Notes: a model not told the origin generated them from the letters alone. Shown: positions 1 to 8,506, numbered from the stretch's first letter. The stretch: 39,394 nt of DNA from CAZPBO01 sp964584815 (GCA_964584815.1 CAZPBO010000013.1:1-39394), one strand, 5' to 3'. Numbers and translations are program-made.

Positions 1-47
1 GCAGCGGCACCGCGACGGTGGACATGGGCGCATATGAGAAGCAGTAA
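1..47 (+). CDS. C-terminal end of a beta-helix / choice-of-anchor type surface protein (partial)
   Basis: Only the last 14 codons are present, cut by the window edge. The frame beginning at base 3 reads SGTATVDMGAYEKQ and then TAA. An ending of the form (V/I)D(M/I)GAYE(Y/K)Q is typical of secreted right-handed beta-helix proteins with a choice-of-anchor domain, which are common in Planctomycetota-like genomes. It is followed by a strong intrinsic terminator on the same strand. The assignment rests on this short C-terminal signature alone and is tentative. Confidence 0.5.
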   Translation, partial: SGTATVDMGAYEKQ

Positions 48-83
48 TATGGTCTTGTGAAAACACCGTATAAAAAAGTGAAA

Positions 84-119
84 GAACCCCCGACCATTCG
101 TCGGGGGTTCCTGTTTTTT
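84..119. terminator. Bidirectional intrinsic terminator
   Basis: A perfect 11-bp inverted repeat (GAACCCCCGAC at 84-94 and its complement at 100-110) encloses a 5-nt loop and is followed on the plus strand by CTGTTTTTT. Read on the minus strand the hairpin is followed by TTTCACTTTTTT. It sits between the end of a plus-strand gene (47) and the stop of the minus-strand hydrogenase operon (133), so it can terminate both. Confidence 0.92.
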
Positions 120-132
120 CCCGTCTTGCTTA

Positions 133-1431
133 CTACAGGCGTTTGAAGTTTACCTTTATCGTGTGGGTGGAGCAGGAAATGCACGGGTCGTAGGAGCGCA
201 CAAGCATTTCAAGGTTGAAGGCAATCTCGTCGTCTGTTCTGCCTTCCTGAAGCATCTTCGGCACCCACGCACGGAAGTCGTCCTCAATGTTCTCGTGGTT
301 TTGATTGGTAGGAATCACAAGGTTTGCGCATACCATATGCCCGGTCTCGTCAAAAGTGTAGTCGTGGAAGAGGATACCGCGTGGGACTTCAACGGCGCCG
401 ACACCCCGTCCTGCGCGAATGCTCGGCTTCTGTATACCCTCCTCCTTCAGACCGTCCGCCAGCATCTGGTCTATCGTCTTTATGCTGTCCTCAATGCAGT
501 GCACCGTCTCTATCACCTGACAGATGTTGTTGTAGAACGGGTTGTAGGATGGGCGCTTATACTCCAGAATCTCGGCTGCTTCTTTGGCGGAGTCGCAGAG
601 TTGGTCAAAGTTGTTGTTAACGCGTGCCAAAGCGCCCACAGCGTACGATGTGAAGACATTCTTAGCGCGCTTGGCGGTGCTGTAGGGCTTCACCCACTCG
701 TGAACAAAGTTAAGATAGTCGCGATAGGAAACCACACCCGTCTCGCTTGAGACCACATCACCGTCTATCCACGGATATTCTTTGTCCCAGTGGAGGCTGA
801 TGTATTCGGTTTTGCGTTCAAATTTAGGGATGTTTGGCAGCACACTGCGATAGACATCAACCATAAGTTTGATGTCGGCAAGCCCTTGCTGCAGTTTTGA
901 GCGCAACTGGAGTAGTTCTTTTTCTGTGGGGATGCGCCCAAAGCCGCCGACAAGAGCGGAGCAGGGGTGCACCGCCCTGCCGCCTATAAGGTCGGCTATG
1001 TCGTTGCCGAGTTTTTTAAGGCGCACAGCCGCCAAAACCGCCTCCGTATGGGTGGGCGCCATTGCTATGACGCTGGGTGCACCGGCAAAGTCTGGGAGCG
1101 CGAGGAAGAATGCGTGCAGTGCGTGGCTTTGAATCATCCCACCGTGGCTGAGCAGTTTGCGCATGCGCCAGGTCTGAAGCGTCGGTTTTGCGCCGAAGGC
1201 ATCTTCAACCGCGTTTATGGACGCGAGGGTATGACCGGGTGCGCATATTCCGCATATGCGGCTTGTTATATGGGGCACAACATCCCAGGGTTTACCGCGC
1301 ACCATCGCCTCGTAGAACCGCGGCGACTCGGGTATCTCCCATCTTATCTCAACTTCACCGTTCTTTTCCCGCACTACTATGTTGCCGTGTCCTTCCACCC
1401 GTGTAACATATGGAACATAGACATCTACCAT
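133..1431 (-). CDS. hydA: NiFe hydrogenase large (alpha) subunit, group 3b-like sulfhydrogenase
   Basis: Catalytic subunit of a cytoplasmic NAD(P)-linked NiFe hydrogenase, 432 aa. Both active-site motifs are intact: the N-terminal RICGICAPGH (Cys60, Cys63) and the C-terminal DPCISCSTH (Cys417, Cys420). His423 is the usual maturation cleavage point, leaving a 9-residue tail to be removed by a specific endopeptidase that is not encoded in this window. It is the last gene of a four-gene minus-strand operon in the order beta-gamma-delta-alpha, the arrangement of the Pyrococcus-type sulfhydrogenase. The ATG at 1431 has a good upstream GGAGG and lies 11 nt after the hydD stop. Subgroup 3b is inferred from the partner subunits rather than from a phylogeny. 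Confidence 0.95.
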   Translation of the reverse strand: MVDVYVPYVTRVEGHGNIVVREKNGEVEIRWEIPESPRFYEAMVRGKPWDVVPHITSRICGICAPGHTLASINAVEDAFGAKPTLQTWRMRKLLSHGGMIQSHALHAFFLALPDFAGAPSVIAMAPTHTEAVLAAVRLKKLGNDIADLIGGRAVHPCSALVGGFGRIPTEKELLQLRSKLQQGLADIKLMVDVYRSVLPNIPKFERKTEYISLHWDKEYPWIDGDVVSSETGVVSYRDYLNFVHEWVKPYSTAKRAKNVFTSYAVGALARVNNNFDQLCDSAKEAAEILEYKRPSYNPFYNNICQVIETVHCIEDSIKTIDQMLADGLKEEGIQKPSIRAGRGVGAVEVPRGILFHDYTFDETGHMVCANLVIPTNQNHENIEDDFRAWVPKMLQEGRTDDEIAFNLEMLVRSYDPCISCSTHTIKVNFKRL

Positions 1432-1442
1432 TTGGCTGCCTC

Positions 1443-2246
1443 CTACTCGGTCTTTGTCCAGACATCAAGCCTGCTGACAGGCTCAAGAGCGTTGCAGAAG
1501 AGTTTCATCCGTTTGACGGCGTCTTCAAGAGTAAGTCCGCGTTCTGTGAGGACATCAAGCGCCGCGTTGGTGTTGGGGTCTGGCACCAGACCGCGGCATC
1601 CCTCACAACCCACGCCGAAGGATGGGCAGTTGGCGCCGCAACCCGCCCTCGTCACAGGTCCCAAGCAGAACATCCCTTTGTCAAACACGCATACATTCTC
1701 TTTCAGTTTGCACTCCACACAAACTGGATAGTCGGGTAACACCCATTTGGTCTTGCCCAGAAGAAGTGACTTGAAGAACTTTAAGAACTCGTCTTTGACC
1801 ATTGGGCAGCCTGGCAGCATATAGTCAACCTTGACATAGTTTGACATAGGAGCGGCGGGGATGGTTTCAAAGTGGCGCGCCATATCGCCGTAAACCACCC
1901 GCTTCACCTCCTCCATCGGAAAGTCGTTTTTGAGGGCGTTGATGCCGCCGAAGCAGGCGCACGACCCCATCGCGACCAGCACCTTGGACTTCTCGCGAAT
2001 CTTCTTAATTCTCTCCACATCGTGTGGGGTGGTGATACCGCCGTCCACAAGGGCGATATCGGCTTCCACCACTTCTCTACCATCGTAGCGGTTGGGTGCG
2101 CCCGCGGGAGGTGTTGCCGCCTCGCGCCAATACACTATCTCTATATTCCCCACTATATCCAGCAGATACTCCTCGCAATTGAGTATCTGCAACTCGCACC
2201 CTTCGCACCCTGTGAAATCGTATACGGCAACTTTGGGCTTACTCAT
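1443..2246 (-). CDS. hydD: NiFe hydrogenase small (delta) subunit
   Basis: Electron-transfer small subunit (267 aa) that carries FeS clusters next to the NiFe site. It shows the proximal-cluster motif TGCEGCELQ near the N-terminus (Cys14, Cys17), then GSCACFGG and a PGCP segment. A Cys-rich C-terminal half (CVECK, MFCLGP, CGANCPSFGVGCEGC) probably holds two more clusters. No Tat signal is present, in keeping with a cytoplasmic group 3 enzyme. I chose ATG at 2246, which shares one base with the hydG stop (TGATG) and lies 7 nt after AAGGAGG. An in-frame GTG one codon upstream is the alternative. The tight coupling implies co-translation with hydG. Confidence 0.94.
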   Translation of the reverse strand: MSKPKVAVYDFTGCEGCELQILNCEEYLLDIVGNIEIVYWREAATPPAGAPNRYDGREVVEADIALVDGGITTPHDVERIKKIREKSKVLVAMGSCACFGGINALKNDFPMEEVKRVVYGDMARHFETIPAAPMSNYVKVDYMLPGCPMVKDEFLKFFKSLLLGKTKWVLPDYPVCVECKLKENVCVFDKGMFCLGPVTRAGCGANCPSFGVGCEGCRGLVPDPNTNAALDVLTERGLTLEDAVKRMKLFCNALEPVSRLDVWTKTE

Positions 2247-3115
2247 CACAGGGCCTCCTTAATATTTTTGATTTCATTGTAATAGAAAACAGGACCATCC
2301 TGGCAGGTGTAGAGAGGTCCGATTTGGCAGTGACCGCAAATGCCGACGCCACACTTCATATGGCGTTCAAGGCTGACGATGATGTGGTCGTCAGCCATAT
2401 TTTTTGCCTTGAGACTGCGAATAACAAAGCGATACATAATCGGTGGACCGACCACGACCGCATAGGTTGTTTCTGGATTTATCTCAAGGTCGGGGATGAG
2501 GATGGTGATGACGCCGACCTTACGCTTCCAGGGCACATCAAGTGGCCACTCCTCTCCGCCTGTGGCATCCACCGTGTCGCGGTAGTCGGTCTGCTCCGCC
2601 CACTTGCGTAACTCCTCACGAAACAGGAACTCGCTGGGGCGTTTGCAGCCGTAGAGAACTGTCAGTTTGCCGAACTTTTCCTTGTTGGCGATGGCGTAGT
2701 TGATGAAGGAGCGGAGCGGCACCATACCGATACCACCGCCGATGAAGAGGATGTCTTTGCCTTCAAGGTCTTTGATGGGGAAGCCGCGACCGAAGGGACC
2801 GCGGATGCCGACGGTGTCGCCTTCTTTGAGGTTGTGGAGAGCGCTTGTAACATTGCCGACACGGCGAACGCAAAGTTCAAATCTTGGGGAGTCATCAGGG
2901 GCGCTTGAGACCGAAATCGGTGCCTCCCCTATCCCGTAAACCGACACCTCCACGAACTGCCCCGGCTCGTGTCCAAGAGGTTTGCCATCCTCAAACTCAA
3001 GCACAAGCAGTTTTTCCAGTTCCGTCCACTGCCGAACCGAGACCAGTTTTGCGAACCGCGGCTCATAAAGCCTTTTTGGCTCCACCTTCTCAATGTCAAT
3101 CTTTGTATGTCTCAT
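2246..3115 (-). CDS. hydG: Sulfhydrogenase gamma subunit, FAD/NAD(P)-binding reductase with 2Fe-2S
   Basis: Diaphorase subunit (289 aa) that links the hydrogenase to NAD(P)H. It has a ferredoxin-NADP reductase fold: an FAD-binding barrel with the motif PISVSSAP, and an NAD(P)-binding half with FIGGGIGMVPLRS and VVVGPPIMY. The C-terminal cysteine cluster (Cys255, 260, 263, 271; pattern CGVGICGHCQ...C) is the 2Fe-2S site of the dihydroorotate-dehydrogenase electron-transfer-subunit family. The reading frame stays open for 75 more codons upstream, but these lie inside hydB. ATG at 3115 follows GGAGG and comes 13 nt after the hydB stop, so it is preferred. Confidence 0.94.
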   Translation of the reverse strand: MRHTKIDIEKVEPKRLYEPRFAKLVSVRQWTELEKLLVLEFEDGKPLGHEPGQFVEVSVYGIGEAPISVSSAPDDSPRFELCVRRVGNVTSALHNLKEGDTVGIRGPFGRGFPIKDLEGKDILFIGGGIGMVPLRSFINYAIANKEKFGKLTVLYGCKRPSEFLFREELRKWAEQTDYRDTVDATGGEEWPLDVPWKRKVGVITILIPDLEINPETTYAVVVGPPIMYRFVIRSLKAKNMADDHIIVSLERHMKCGVGICGHCQIGPLYTCQDGPVFYYNEIKNIKEAL

Positions 3116-3128
3116 TGGCAGTCCTCCA

Positions 3129-4526
3129 TTACTTCCCAAGCACCGCATCGGTGAGAGTGAGGCAGTAGCGGCTTTCAAGTTTTGTGGCGATGTCGTAGGG
3201 ATGGATATTGGCGACACAATAACGACCGCAGCGACCGCATCCCACGCAGAAGGTCTCACCGAACCGCTGCGCAAGCCAGTAGTATTTCCTATACATCCTG
3301 TGACGAACGCGGCTTTCGCGCTCCTTGCGGAAGTTCTCACCTGTCGCCACCACCGTGAATGTGCTCAACTGGCAGGAATCCCATCTCCTCACACGCTCGC
3401 CTTTCTCCAATTTTATGTCCACCACATCCTCTACATTGAAGCAGTAACAGGTTGGGCAGACGAGTGTGCAGGTTCCGCAGGAGAAACAGCGATTGCCCAC
3501 ATCCACCCAGGTTTTGTCGTGCTCCGCCATCTCCATAAGCGTCGGCAAAAGTGCCGGCTGAAATGTAACAGGACGCTGGGGTATCGCCATCTGCCGTTTC
3601 ACAACCTTTGCTTTCTGAACATCCTCTGCAGCAGCGTCTTTGAGATGTGCGATTCCTGAAAGCGCCTCCACACCGCGCTCGGTCAGTATCTCAACCAGCC
3701 ACCTATCGCCCAAATCCACTAAGAAAGCGTCATATCCTTCGCGGGTGTTCCAAGTTCCGAGATTCTGGCAGAAGCAGTTTTCATCGGGCACACAGGTGAC
3801 GCCGATTATGAGCGTGTCTTTGCGGCGATGGATGTAGTTGGCTTCGGGATTGCGATGGGTGAACGCCCAGTCAAGGCGTAGAATCGCCTGCATATCGCAG
3901 GGATGAACGCCAAACAGCACTTTTGGCTCAATGCCTGGGTCAACCGCCTCAACGGCTTTCTCCTTAAGGTTGAAGCGAAGGAGAGTCTCCTCTTCAGGAG
4001 CAAAAACTCTCTTTGGCGGCAGAACGGTGGATGTGTATGTTATGCGGACGGCTGCAGGGTTGTCAACCTTGAGGAACTTCAGTCCGTCGCGGGTTTCAAC
4101 CGGTGCGTATACGGAGCGCTTCTCCATAAGCGCCTTAACGAAGTCAGCAAGGTCGTCGCGCGAAAGCACCTTAACCGCCTTTGGGGTTCCCTCGCTGTTG
4201 TCAAGCCACTGGTTGAGCGCCTCCACCAGAGCACCCGGTGGCAACGGTGCGATGAAGGCGTCCAGAGCGCCTGCGTCCTTCAGCGCTGCCACATCCTGGG
4301 CTTTTGCCACATCAACGCCAAACACAGCCGCTTCTGGCTCACCTTTCAACAATGCAAACCCATCCACGCAGTCGGAATGCTCCGCTATCAGCAACTTTCC
4401 CTTAACCGCAGCGGACGCTTCCTCCTGCGAGCAGAAGGCGCTTGCCGAGAACCCCTGACTCTCCATAAAACGACGATACCCCTCCGCTGTGAAGGGGTCA
4501 CTGAAGACAACAACAACCTCCTGCAT
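3129..4526 (-). CDS. hydB: Sulfhydrogenase beta subunit, 4Fe-4S protein
   Basis: First gene of the hydrogenase operon, 465 aa, homologous to the beta subunit of sulfhydrogenases and to anaerobic sulfite reductase subunit A-type proteins. It passes electrons between the reductase and hydrogenase modules and in some organisms supports polysulfide reduction. Two 4Fe-4S motifs lie at the C-terminus, CFSCGTCTLVCPTC from residue 347 and CVGCGRCGRYC from residue 427. An upstream Cys cluster (CVPDENCFC) may bind another centre. The frame is open back to 4550, but ATG at 4526 follows GGAGG with 6-nt spacing, and the predicted transcription start lies near 4550, so the shorter form is favoured. Confidence 0.92.
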   Translation of the reverse strand: MQEVVVVFSDPFTAEGYRRFMESQGFSASAFCSQEEASAAVKGKLLIAEHSDCVDGFALLKGEPEAAVFGVDVAKAQDVAALKDAGALDAFIAPLPPGALVEALNQWLDNSEGTPKAVKVLSRDDLADFVKALMEKRSVYAPVETRDGLKFLKVDNPAAVRITYTSTVLPPKRVFAPEEETLLRFNLKEKAVEAVDPGIEPKVLFGVHPCDMQAILRLDWAFTHRNPEANYIHRRKDTLIIGVTCVPDENCFCQNLGTWNTREGYDAFLVDLGDRWLVEILTERGVEALSGIAHLKDAAAEDVQKAKVVKRQMAIPQRPVTFQPALLPTLMEMAEHDKTWVDVGNRCFSCGTCTLVCPTCYCFNVEDVVDIKLEKGERVRRWDSCQLSTFTVVATGENFRKERESRVRHRMYRKYYWLAQRFGETFCVGCGRCGRYCVANIHPYDIATKLESRYCLTLTDAVLGK

Positions 4527-4556
4527 AGCAAACCTCCTACGGCGGGTCATAGAACA

Positions 4557-4584
4557 ATTGTAACGATACCGCGGAGTGCAACAA
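4557..4584 (-). promoter_or_regulatory. Promoter of the hydBGDA operon
   Basis: On the minus strand, a -35-like TTGTTG (4584-4579) and a -10 TACAAT (4562-4557) are separated by 16 bp. Transcription would start near 4550, leaving a short leader that contains the hydB GGAGG. The -35 is imperfect. Confidence 0.55.
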
Positions 4585-4614
4585 GGGAAAAACGGGAAAG
4601 TTGGGCGTAACTTC

Positions 4615-5775
4615 TCATCGCTTCGGTTTGCGGGGAACCTCGCGTTTAAGCGGCGTTACAATCTCCACCTGCAGGATGAAGTTGAGGATAGAGCGTTCCG
4701 ATTCGTAACGGTTCTGGGAGAAGAGATATCCCAGAAGAGGGATATCTCCAAGAAGCGGAATATATCTGCGTGAAAGGACGAGACGCTCCTGTATCAACCC
4801 TCCGATGACGAGGACCCTGCCATCGCGTGCGTAAACAGTTGTCTGCGCCGTTCTTTTTGATATCGTCGGGTTGGAGACACCGCCGACTTGAGAAGGGGCT
4901 GTCCAACCAGTGATGCTTGATATCTCCGCCTTGATTCGCAAACGCGCTCCATCATAGTCCACCAGTTCAGGCGTCACCTCCAATGTCACACCGACAGGTT
5001 TGAACTGAACCCCATAATTGACGGTAGTGCCCGAGACCGAAACCGTGGTATATGGGACTTCCTGACCCGAGTGGATTTGTGCCATTTTGCCTTGCGCGAC
5101 GAGGATGTCGGGGCAGGCGTGGATTTTGACATCGCCGAGTTCGCGGAAAGCACGCACAAGGATGTCAATGTCACCGGCGTGTTTGCCACCCGCTTTGAGG
5201 ACGAATGTGGCACCCTGAAATTCGGTGGCGCCGGGCTTGAGCGAGTCCAGATACGACTTGGGATGGAGCACTCCCTCCATCCTGCGCAGGAGACTTGTGC
5301 GTTTTGAGCGGTCCTGGGTGTAACTGAAACCATACTCAAACAAGCCGGAGGTGGTGAGTTCCACAACCCGCACCTTTATACGCACCTGCGGCGGCGGAAC
5401 ATCCAGCCGCTCCAATGCTTCTGCGATGCGCTCAAGCCCGTCCTTTGTATCGGTTATGACAACAGTGTTGGTGGTGGAGTATATGACACAGCGCCCTTTA
5501 CGGGAGCGGTTGTTGTTGATTATGGTCTGGATTGAACGCACATCAGCGTGCTGGATTCTATAATACTTCTGGAAGAGCCCCCCACCCAAAGGCTTCAAAT
5601 CCGCCATAAAACGGCGACGAAAATCGCTGACCCGCGCTATCTCTTTCGCCTCCTCTACACGCACCGTCACCGCCTGTCCCCGCGTTCGCGACAACGGCAC
5701 CCATCTGTTACCCTGCTTCACAAACCTCTCCGTCGCACAGGAACAGAACACAACAAACACCACCAACCAACGCAT
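4615..5775 (-). CDS. Short secretin-family outer membrane lipoprotein (GspD/PilQ type)
   Basis: A 386-aa secretin, which would form a multimeric outer-membrane channel. The N-terminus has a short hydrophobic signal ending in the lipobox-like FCSC (Cys12). Next comes one secretin N-domain (YYRIQHADV... to ERLDVPPPQVRI, roughly residues 70-135). The C-terminal secretin domain carries the hallmark VLVIGGLIQE and PLLGDIPLLGYLF. It is much shorter than typical type II secretin GspD (about 650 aa), with only a minimal periplasmic part. No other type II/IV secretion or pilus gene is adjacent. ATG at 5775 follows GGAGG. It has its own promoter, divergent from the lipoprotein gene at 5885. Confidence 0.9.
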   Translation of the reverse strand: MRWLVVFVVFCSCATERFVKQGNRWVPLSRTRGQAVTVRVEEAKEIARVSDFRRRFMADLKPLGGGLFQKYYRIQHADVRSIQTIINNNRSRKGRCVIYSTTNTVVITDTKDGLERIAEALERLDVPPPQVRIKVRVVELTTSGLFEYGFSYTQDRSKRTSLLRRMEGVLHPKSYLDSLKPGATEFQGATFVLKAGGKHAGDIDILVRAFRELGDVKIHACPDILVAQGKMAQIHSGQEVPYTTVSVSGTTVNYGVQFKPVGVTLEVTPELVDYDGARLRIKAEISSITGWTAPSQVGGVSNPTISKRTAQTTVYARDGRVLVIGGLIQERLVLSRRYIPLLGDIPLLGYLFSQNRYESERSILNFILQVEIVTPLKREVPRKPKR

Positions 5776-5799
5776 AAACCACCTCCTGCTGACGCAACT

Positions 5800-5828
5800 A
5801 TTTTAACGCCACGCGTAACCATTCTCAA
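5800..5828 (-). promoter_or_regulatory. Promoter of the secretin gene
   Basis: Minus-strand TTGAGA (5828-5823) and TAAAAT (5805-5800) with a 17-bp spacer, just upstream of the secretin ribosome-binding site. It lies almost back to back with the plus-strand promoter at 5832-5860. Confidence 0.6.
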
Positions 5829-5831
5829 TAT

Positions 5832-5860
5832 TTGCTACACCATCTTGTTTTCGGTAAAAT
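5832..5860 (+). promoter_or_regulatory. Promoter of the GyrI-like lipoprotein gene
   Basis: TTGCTA (5832-5837), a 17-bp spacer and TAAAAT (5855-5860), with the start codon 24 bases further on. Its -35 is only 3 bp from the -35 of the divergent secretin promoter, so the two may be co-regulated. Confidence 0.55.
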
Positions 5861-5884
5861 CAAGCGACGATTGGGGGAAAGAGT

Positions 5885-6394
5885 ATGCGTGTTTTTATGC
5901 TCATTGTGTTGTTGGCTGCTGGTTGTGCTACGCTGCCACAAAAAACCACGCTGACCGACCCCAAACATCCAAAAGATGGGAAAATAGGTCTGATACGGTT
6001 TCCCCAGCAGGTTGCTGCTGCTTGGGGGTTTGAAGGCTCGCTTTCGGACTTTATCATCGCGGCGGGAAACAGGCTCAAGAGCGCGCCTTCTGATGCCGTC
6101 GCCGGCGTCCTCCTCTCGTCCTTTGACTATGAAGCCGCGGGCAAAATCCGCGGGCAACTCTTCCTCATCACAAAAAAGCCGCCACAGAACGCCCAGACAC
6201 TCATTATGCCCGCAACACTCCTCGCCGCCATAACCCATGTCGGTGACACAGAAATGCTGACGGAGAAGTTTGAGATACTGCGGGAATGGATAACGCAGCA
6301 GAAATATGCTGTTGCGGGAGCAGCACGCATAATCCTGCTCCGCAGCGGCACACCCCCCATCCTTGAAATTCAGTATCCCGTCACTCCAAAATAA
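5885..6394 (+). CDS. Lipoprotein with a GyrI-like small-molecule-binding domain
   Basis: A 169-aa protein with a signal peptide and lipobox (LLAAGC, Cys14), so it is probably membrane-anchored outside the cytoplasm. The rest resembles the GyrI-like/SOUL-type effector-binding fold. A C-terminal stretch, LREWITQQKYAVAGAARIILL followed by PPILEIQYPV, matches the end of GyrI-like domains (..GYxxxGp.re.y...tEIqiPV). Such domains usually sense small molecules or inhibit gyrase in the cytosol; here a secreted form is predicted. The ATG at 5885 is preceded by GGGGGAAAGAG. The gene ends 5 bp before the convergent DUF4185 gene. Ligand unknown. Confidence 0.72.
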   Translation: MRVFMLIVLLAAGCATLPQKTTLTDPKHPKDGKIGLIRFPQQVAAAWGFEGSLSDFIIAAGNRLKSAPSDAVAGVLLSSFDYEAAGKIRGQLFLITKKPPQNAQTLIMPATLLAAITHVGDTEMLTEKFEILREWITQQKYAVAGAARIILLRSGTPPILEIQYPVTPK

Positions 6395-6399
6395 AAAAC

Positions 6400-7404
6400 C
6401 TACTCTTTCGTCTTCACCCGAACAAGGAAAACCCGATACGGCACCCATACCGACAAGGTGAAGAATGTATAACCATCCTTGTCATACTCTTTTGGCAGGA
6501 AAAAGCCTCCGTATGGACCGCCCCATCCCTTCTTGAACCACTTCAATGGGCGCACACCGTCTGCTAACTCCTTTCCCTTTGACCACTTACGCCACGGTTT
6601 CTTTGCTTTACGCAGAAGCCATCTCCCTACCCGCTTCTTGAAATCAAAATAGGAAAGCCAAAAGAATTTGCCATCGTAGCGTGCCGACAACTCCCCAACC
6701 CGCCCTTCTATTATCGGCTTAGCCGCCGACGAGTCCGCAACCCACATAGCCCTGCCATCTCTGCCAAAACCGCCGAAAAAACGATACGCCTTCTTGTCCT
6801 CAATCTTTTCGGCTTCCACCCAGCCGAGGTATATCGGAGAACGGCGAAATTTTCCTGTGCAGAACAGCCATACCACCTTCTCGCCCTTCTTGTTGGGATG
6901 GGGTCCAAGAACTGGGGAGACATTGGTCATAACATCGCGTTTGCTCCATTCGCATACCGCTTTGAAGGTTTTTGCGTTGTCGGAGCGGAAAAGGGCGCCT
7001 GATGCCACCACACAATGCGGTGGTCCCTGCCACTCCCAGTGATGCACCACCATAGCGAAAAGATAGATTTTGCCGTTTAGGGAGATGGCGCCCGCGGGAA
7101 CGGTGCTCGCCGCCTTTTGAGGAAGCACCTGCAGGGGACGACCCTTCTTGTCGGTCAGCCAGCGTAAATTCAGACCGTCGCTTGCGTCTTTGTCGTCCGT
7201 CACCGCCAACGCCGAACCTGCAACGCGTCTGCCCTTCTGCACATCTCCGAAAACGATGTAGAGTTTGCCTTTGTGGATGAACGAAACGCCAAGGTCGGTG
7301 TCAACACCCATAGGCGCTTTTGTGGGTCCGCTCAAAGGCTCAACAAGAATGACGCTTCCTGCAGGCGCAAGCAGAAGCCCCACAAGCAACACAGCAAAGC
7401 GCAT
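6400..7404 (-). CDS. Secreted DUF4185 beta-propeller-like protein
   Basis: A 334-aa protein with a signal peptide (MRFAVLLVGLLLAPAGS). The rest resembles DUF4185 proteins, which are probable five-bladed propellers. Features include GVSFIHKGKLYIVFGD near the start, PAGAISLNGKIYLFAM, the VLGPHP loop, ELSARYDGKFFWLSYF, and GGPYGGFFLPK near the end. Related proteins are often annotated as glycosidase-like or carbohydrate-related, but no catalytic residues can be named here. An extended frame reaches 7506, but it overlaps the upstream toroid gene. ATG at 7404 follows GAGAGG and lies 10 nt after that gene's stop, so the two form an operon. Confidence 0.75.
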   Translation of the reverse strand: MRFAVLLVGLLLAPAGSVILVEPLSGPTKAPMGVDTDLGVSFIHKGKLYIVFGDVQKGRRVAGSALAVTDDKDASDGLNLRWLTDKKGRPLQVLPQKAASTVPAGAISLNGKIYLFAMVVHHWEWQGPPHCVVASGALFRSDNAKTFKAVCEWSKRDVMTNVSPVLGPHPNKKGEKVVWLFCTGKFRRSPIYLGWVEAEKIEDKKAYRFFGGFGRDGRAMWVADSSAAKPIIEGRVGELSARYDGKFFWLSYFDFKKRVGRWLLRKAKKPWRKWSKGKELADGVRPLKWFKKGWGGPYGGFFLPKEYDKDGYTFFTLSVWVPYRVFLVRVKTKE

Positions 7405-7414
7405 CTCTTTCCTC

Positions 7415-8506
7415 TCACCGCTGAAATATAGGCAGATAGGAAAGTGGTATCTCAAGGATGAGGCAGGCGACCGCGGTGCGGTAGTCAGCCCCCATCTGCT
7501 CCTCAAACGACCACGGTGGTATGTGAACGGGGTCGGTCTGTCTCCACAAGCCGTTCTGCGTCTGAAGGCGCTTCAATTTTCTGAAGGTTGACTTCCAGTA
7601 AAGTTTCCAGAGAGCATCACCTGCCTGCCAGCAGGTCTGCGCCAGATATAGGTTGCCATACCAGACCCATTCCACAGCATCCATACCTGCACCCCCTGCC
7701 GCCAACTCCCTTCTCAGCGCCTTCTCCACCATCCTCAACGCCATCTTCAACTTCGGCTCCTCATCAGGCTTGTAAAGCCCGTAGGAGTTCAGAACGGCAG
7801 CGCCTGTTACCTGCAGTGTCAGGGTATACCAGTCGCATCCCTGCCAAAGGTAATGCCCACCGCGTTTCGTCATAAAGCGTTTTATGAACTCAACCCCTTT
7901 TTTGATGACACGCTTGGGGATGTGGAAGCCGGCATTGCGAGCGGCGCGTAGCGCCTGAACCTGCGTCACCGTCAGAGAGAGTTCTGGCTCATCACCGCGC
8001 CAGTCGTCAAAGTCGCGGGGGAAATAGCCCCAGCCGCCGTTTTTATATTGCGACCTGATGATGACGCGGATGGCGCGTTGGATGGCGCCGCGTAATCGTC
8101 GGCGGAATTGTGGCGGTCCTGAACCATACACCTGCGTCAGAAAGAGTGTCGCATAACCGTGGGTGTGCATTAAGGAGTGCGCGAAATTCGCTTCGGCAAA
8201 GAACCCTGTGCGGTCTTGGTGGTCAAGGACGAATTTGACGGCGCGGCGAATGTTGTCCGAAAACTCCCCACGGGCGTAGGTGGAACCGCTCCCCAGAAAC
8301 GCCAGCCCCGCAAGAGATGTGACCGCAACCTCATACTGCACACCCAAAGAACCATCCCGCCTTTGAGACTGCGCCAGATATCTCAACCCCTTTCGCAAAA
8401 CGCGATAAACTTCATCCGTCTCAGGTAAGGCGCCCTTTGTAACCCCTTCACCATCTGCAAAAAGCACAAACGGCAGCGCAAAAAGTGCCATAAAAAGACG
8501 CCACAT
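7415..8506 (-). CDS. Secreted alpha-alpha toroid protein (prenyltransferase/squalene-oxidase repeat family)
   Basis: A 363-aa protein with a signal peptide (LFMALFALPFVLFADG). It has repeated QxxxGxxG/W motifs of the terpenoid-cyclase/prenyltransferase toroid: LAQSQRRDGSLG, VLDHQDRTGFF, IIRSQYKNGGWGYFP and LQTQNGLWRQ. The catalytic DxDD of squalene-hopene cyclases is not evident, and the length is about half of such cyclases. It is therefore more likely one of the secreted toroid proteins of unknown function common in Planctomycetota and relatives. It is the first gene of a two-gene operon with the DUF4185 protein and has its own promoter. Confidence 0.8.
   Translation of the reverse strand: MWRLFMALFALPFVLFADGEGVTKGALPETDEVYRVLRKGLRYLAQSQRRDGSLGVQYEVAVTSLAGLAFLGSGSTYARGEFSDNIRRAVKFVLDHQDRTGFFAEANFAHSLMHTHGYATLFLTQVYGSGPPQFRRRLRGAIQRAIRVIIRSQYKNGGWGYFPRDFDDWRGDEPELSLTVTQVQALRAARNAGFHIPKRVIKKGVEFIKRFMTKRGGHYLWQGCDWYTLTLQVTGAAVLNSYGLYKPDEEPKLKMALRMVEKALRRELAAGGAGMDAVEWVWYGNLYLAQTCWQAGDALWKLYWKSTFRKLKRLQTQNGLWRQTDPVHIPPWSFEEQMGADYRTAVACLILEIPLSYLPIFQR

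Noticed and set aside
163..1731. Long plus-strand open frames opposite the hydrogenase genes (including 163-750 and 967-1731)
   Set aside because: They are antisense to hydA and hydD, which have intact motifs and ribosome-binding sites. The translations show no family features.
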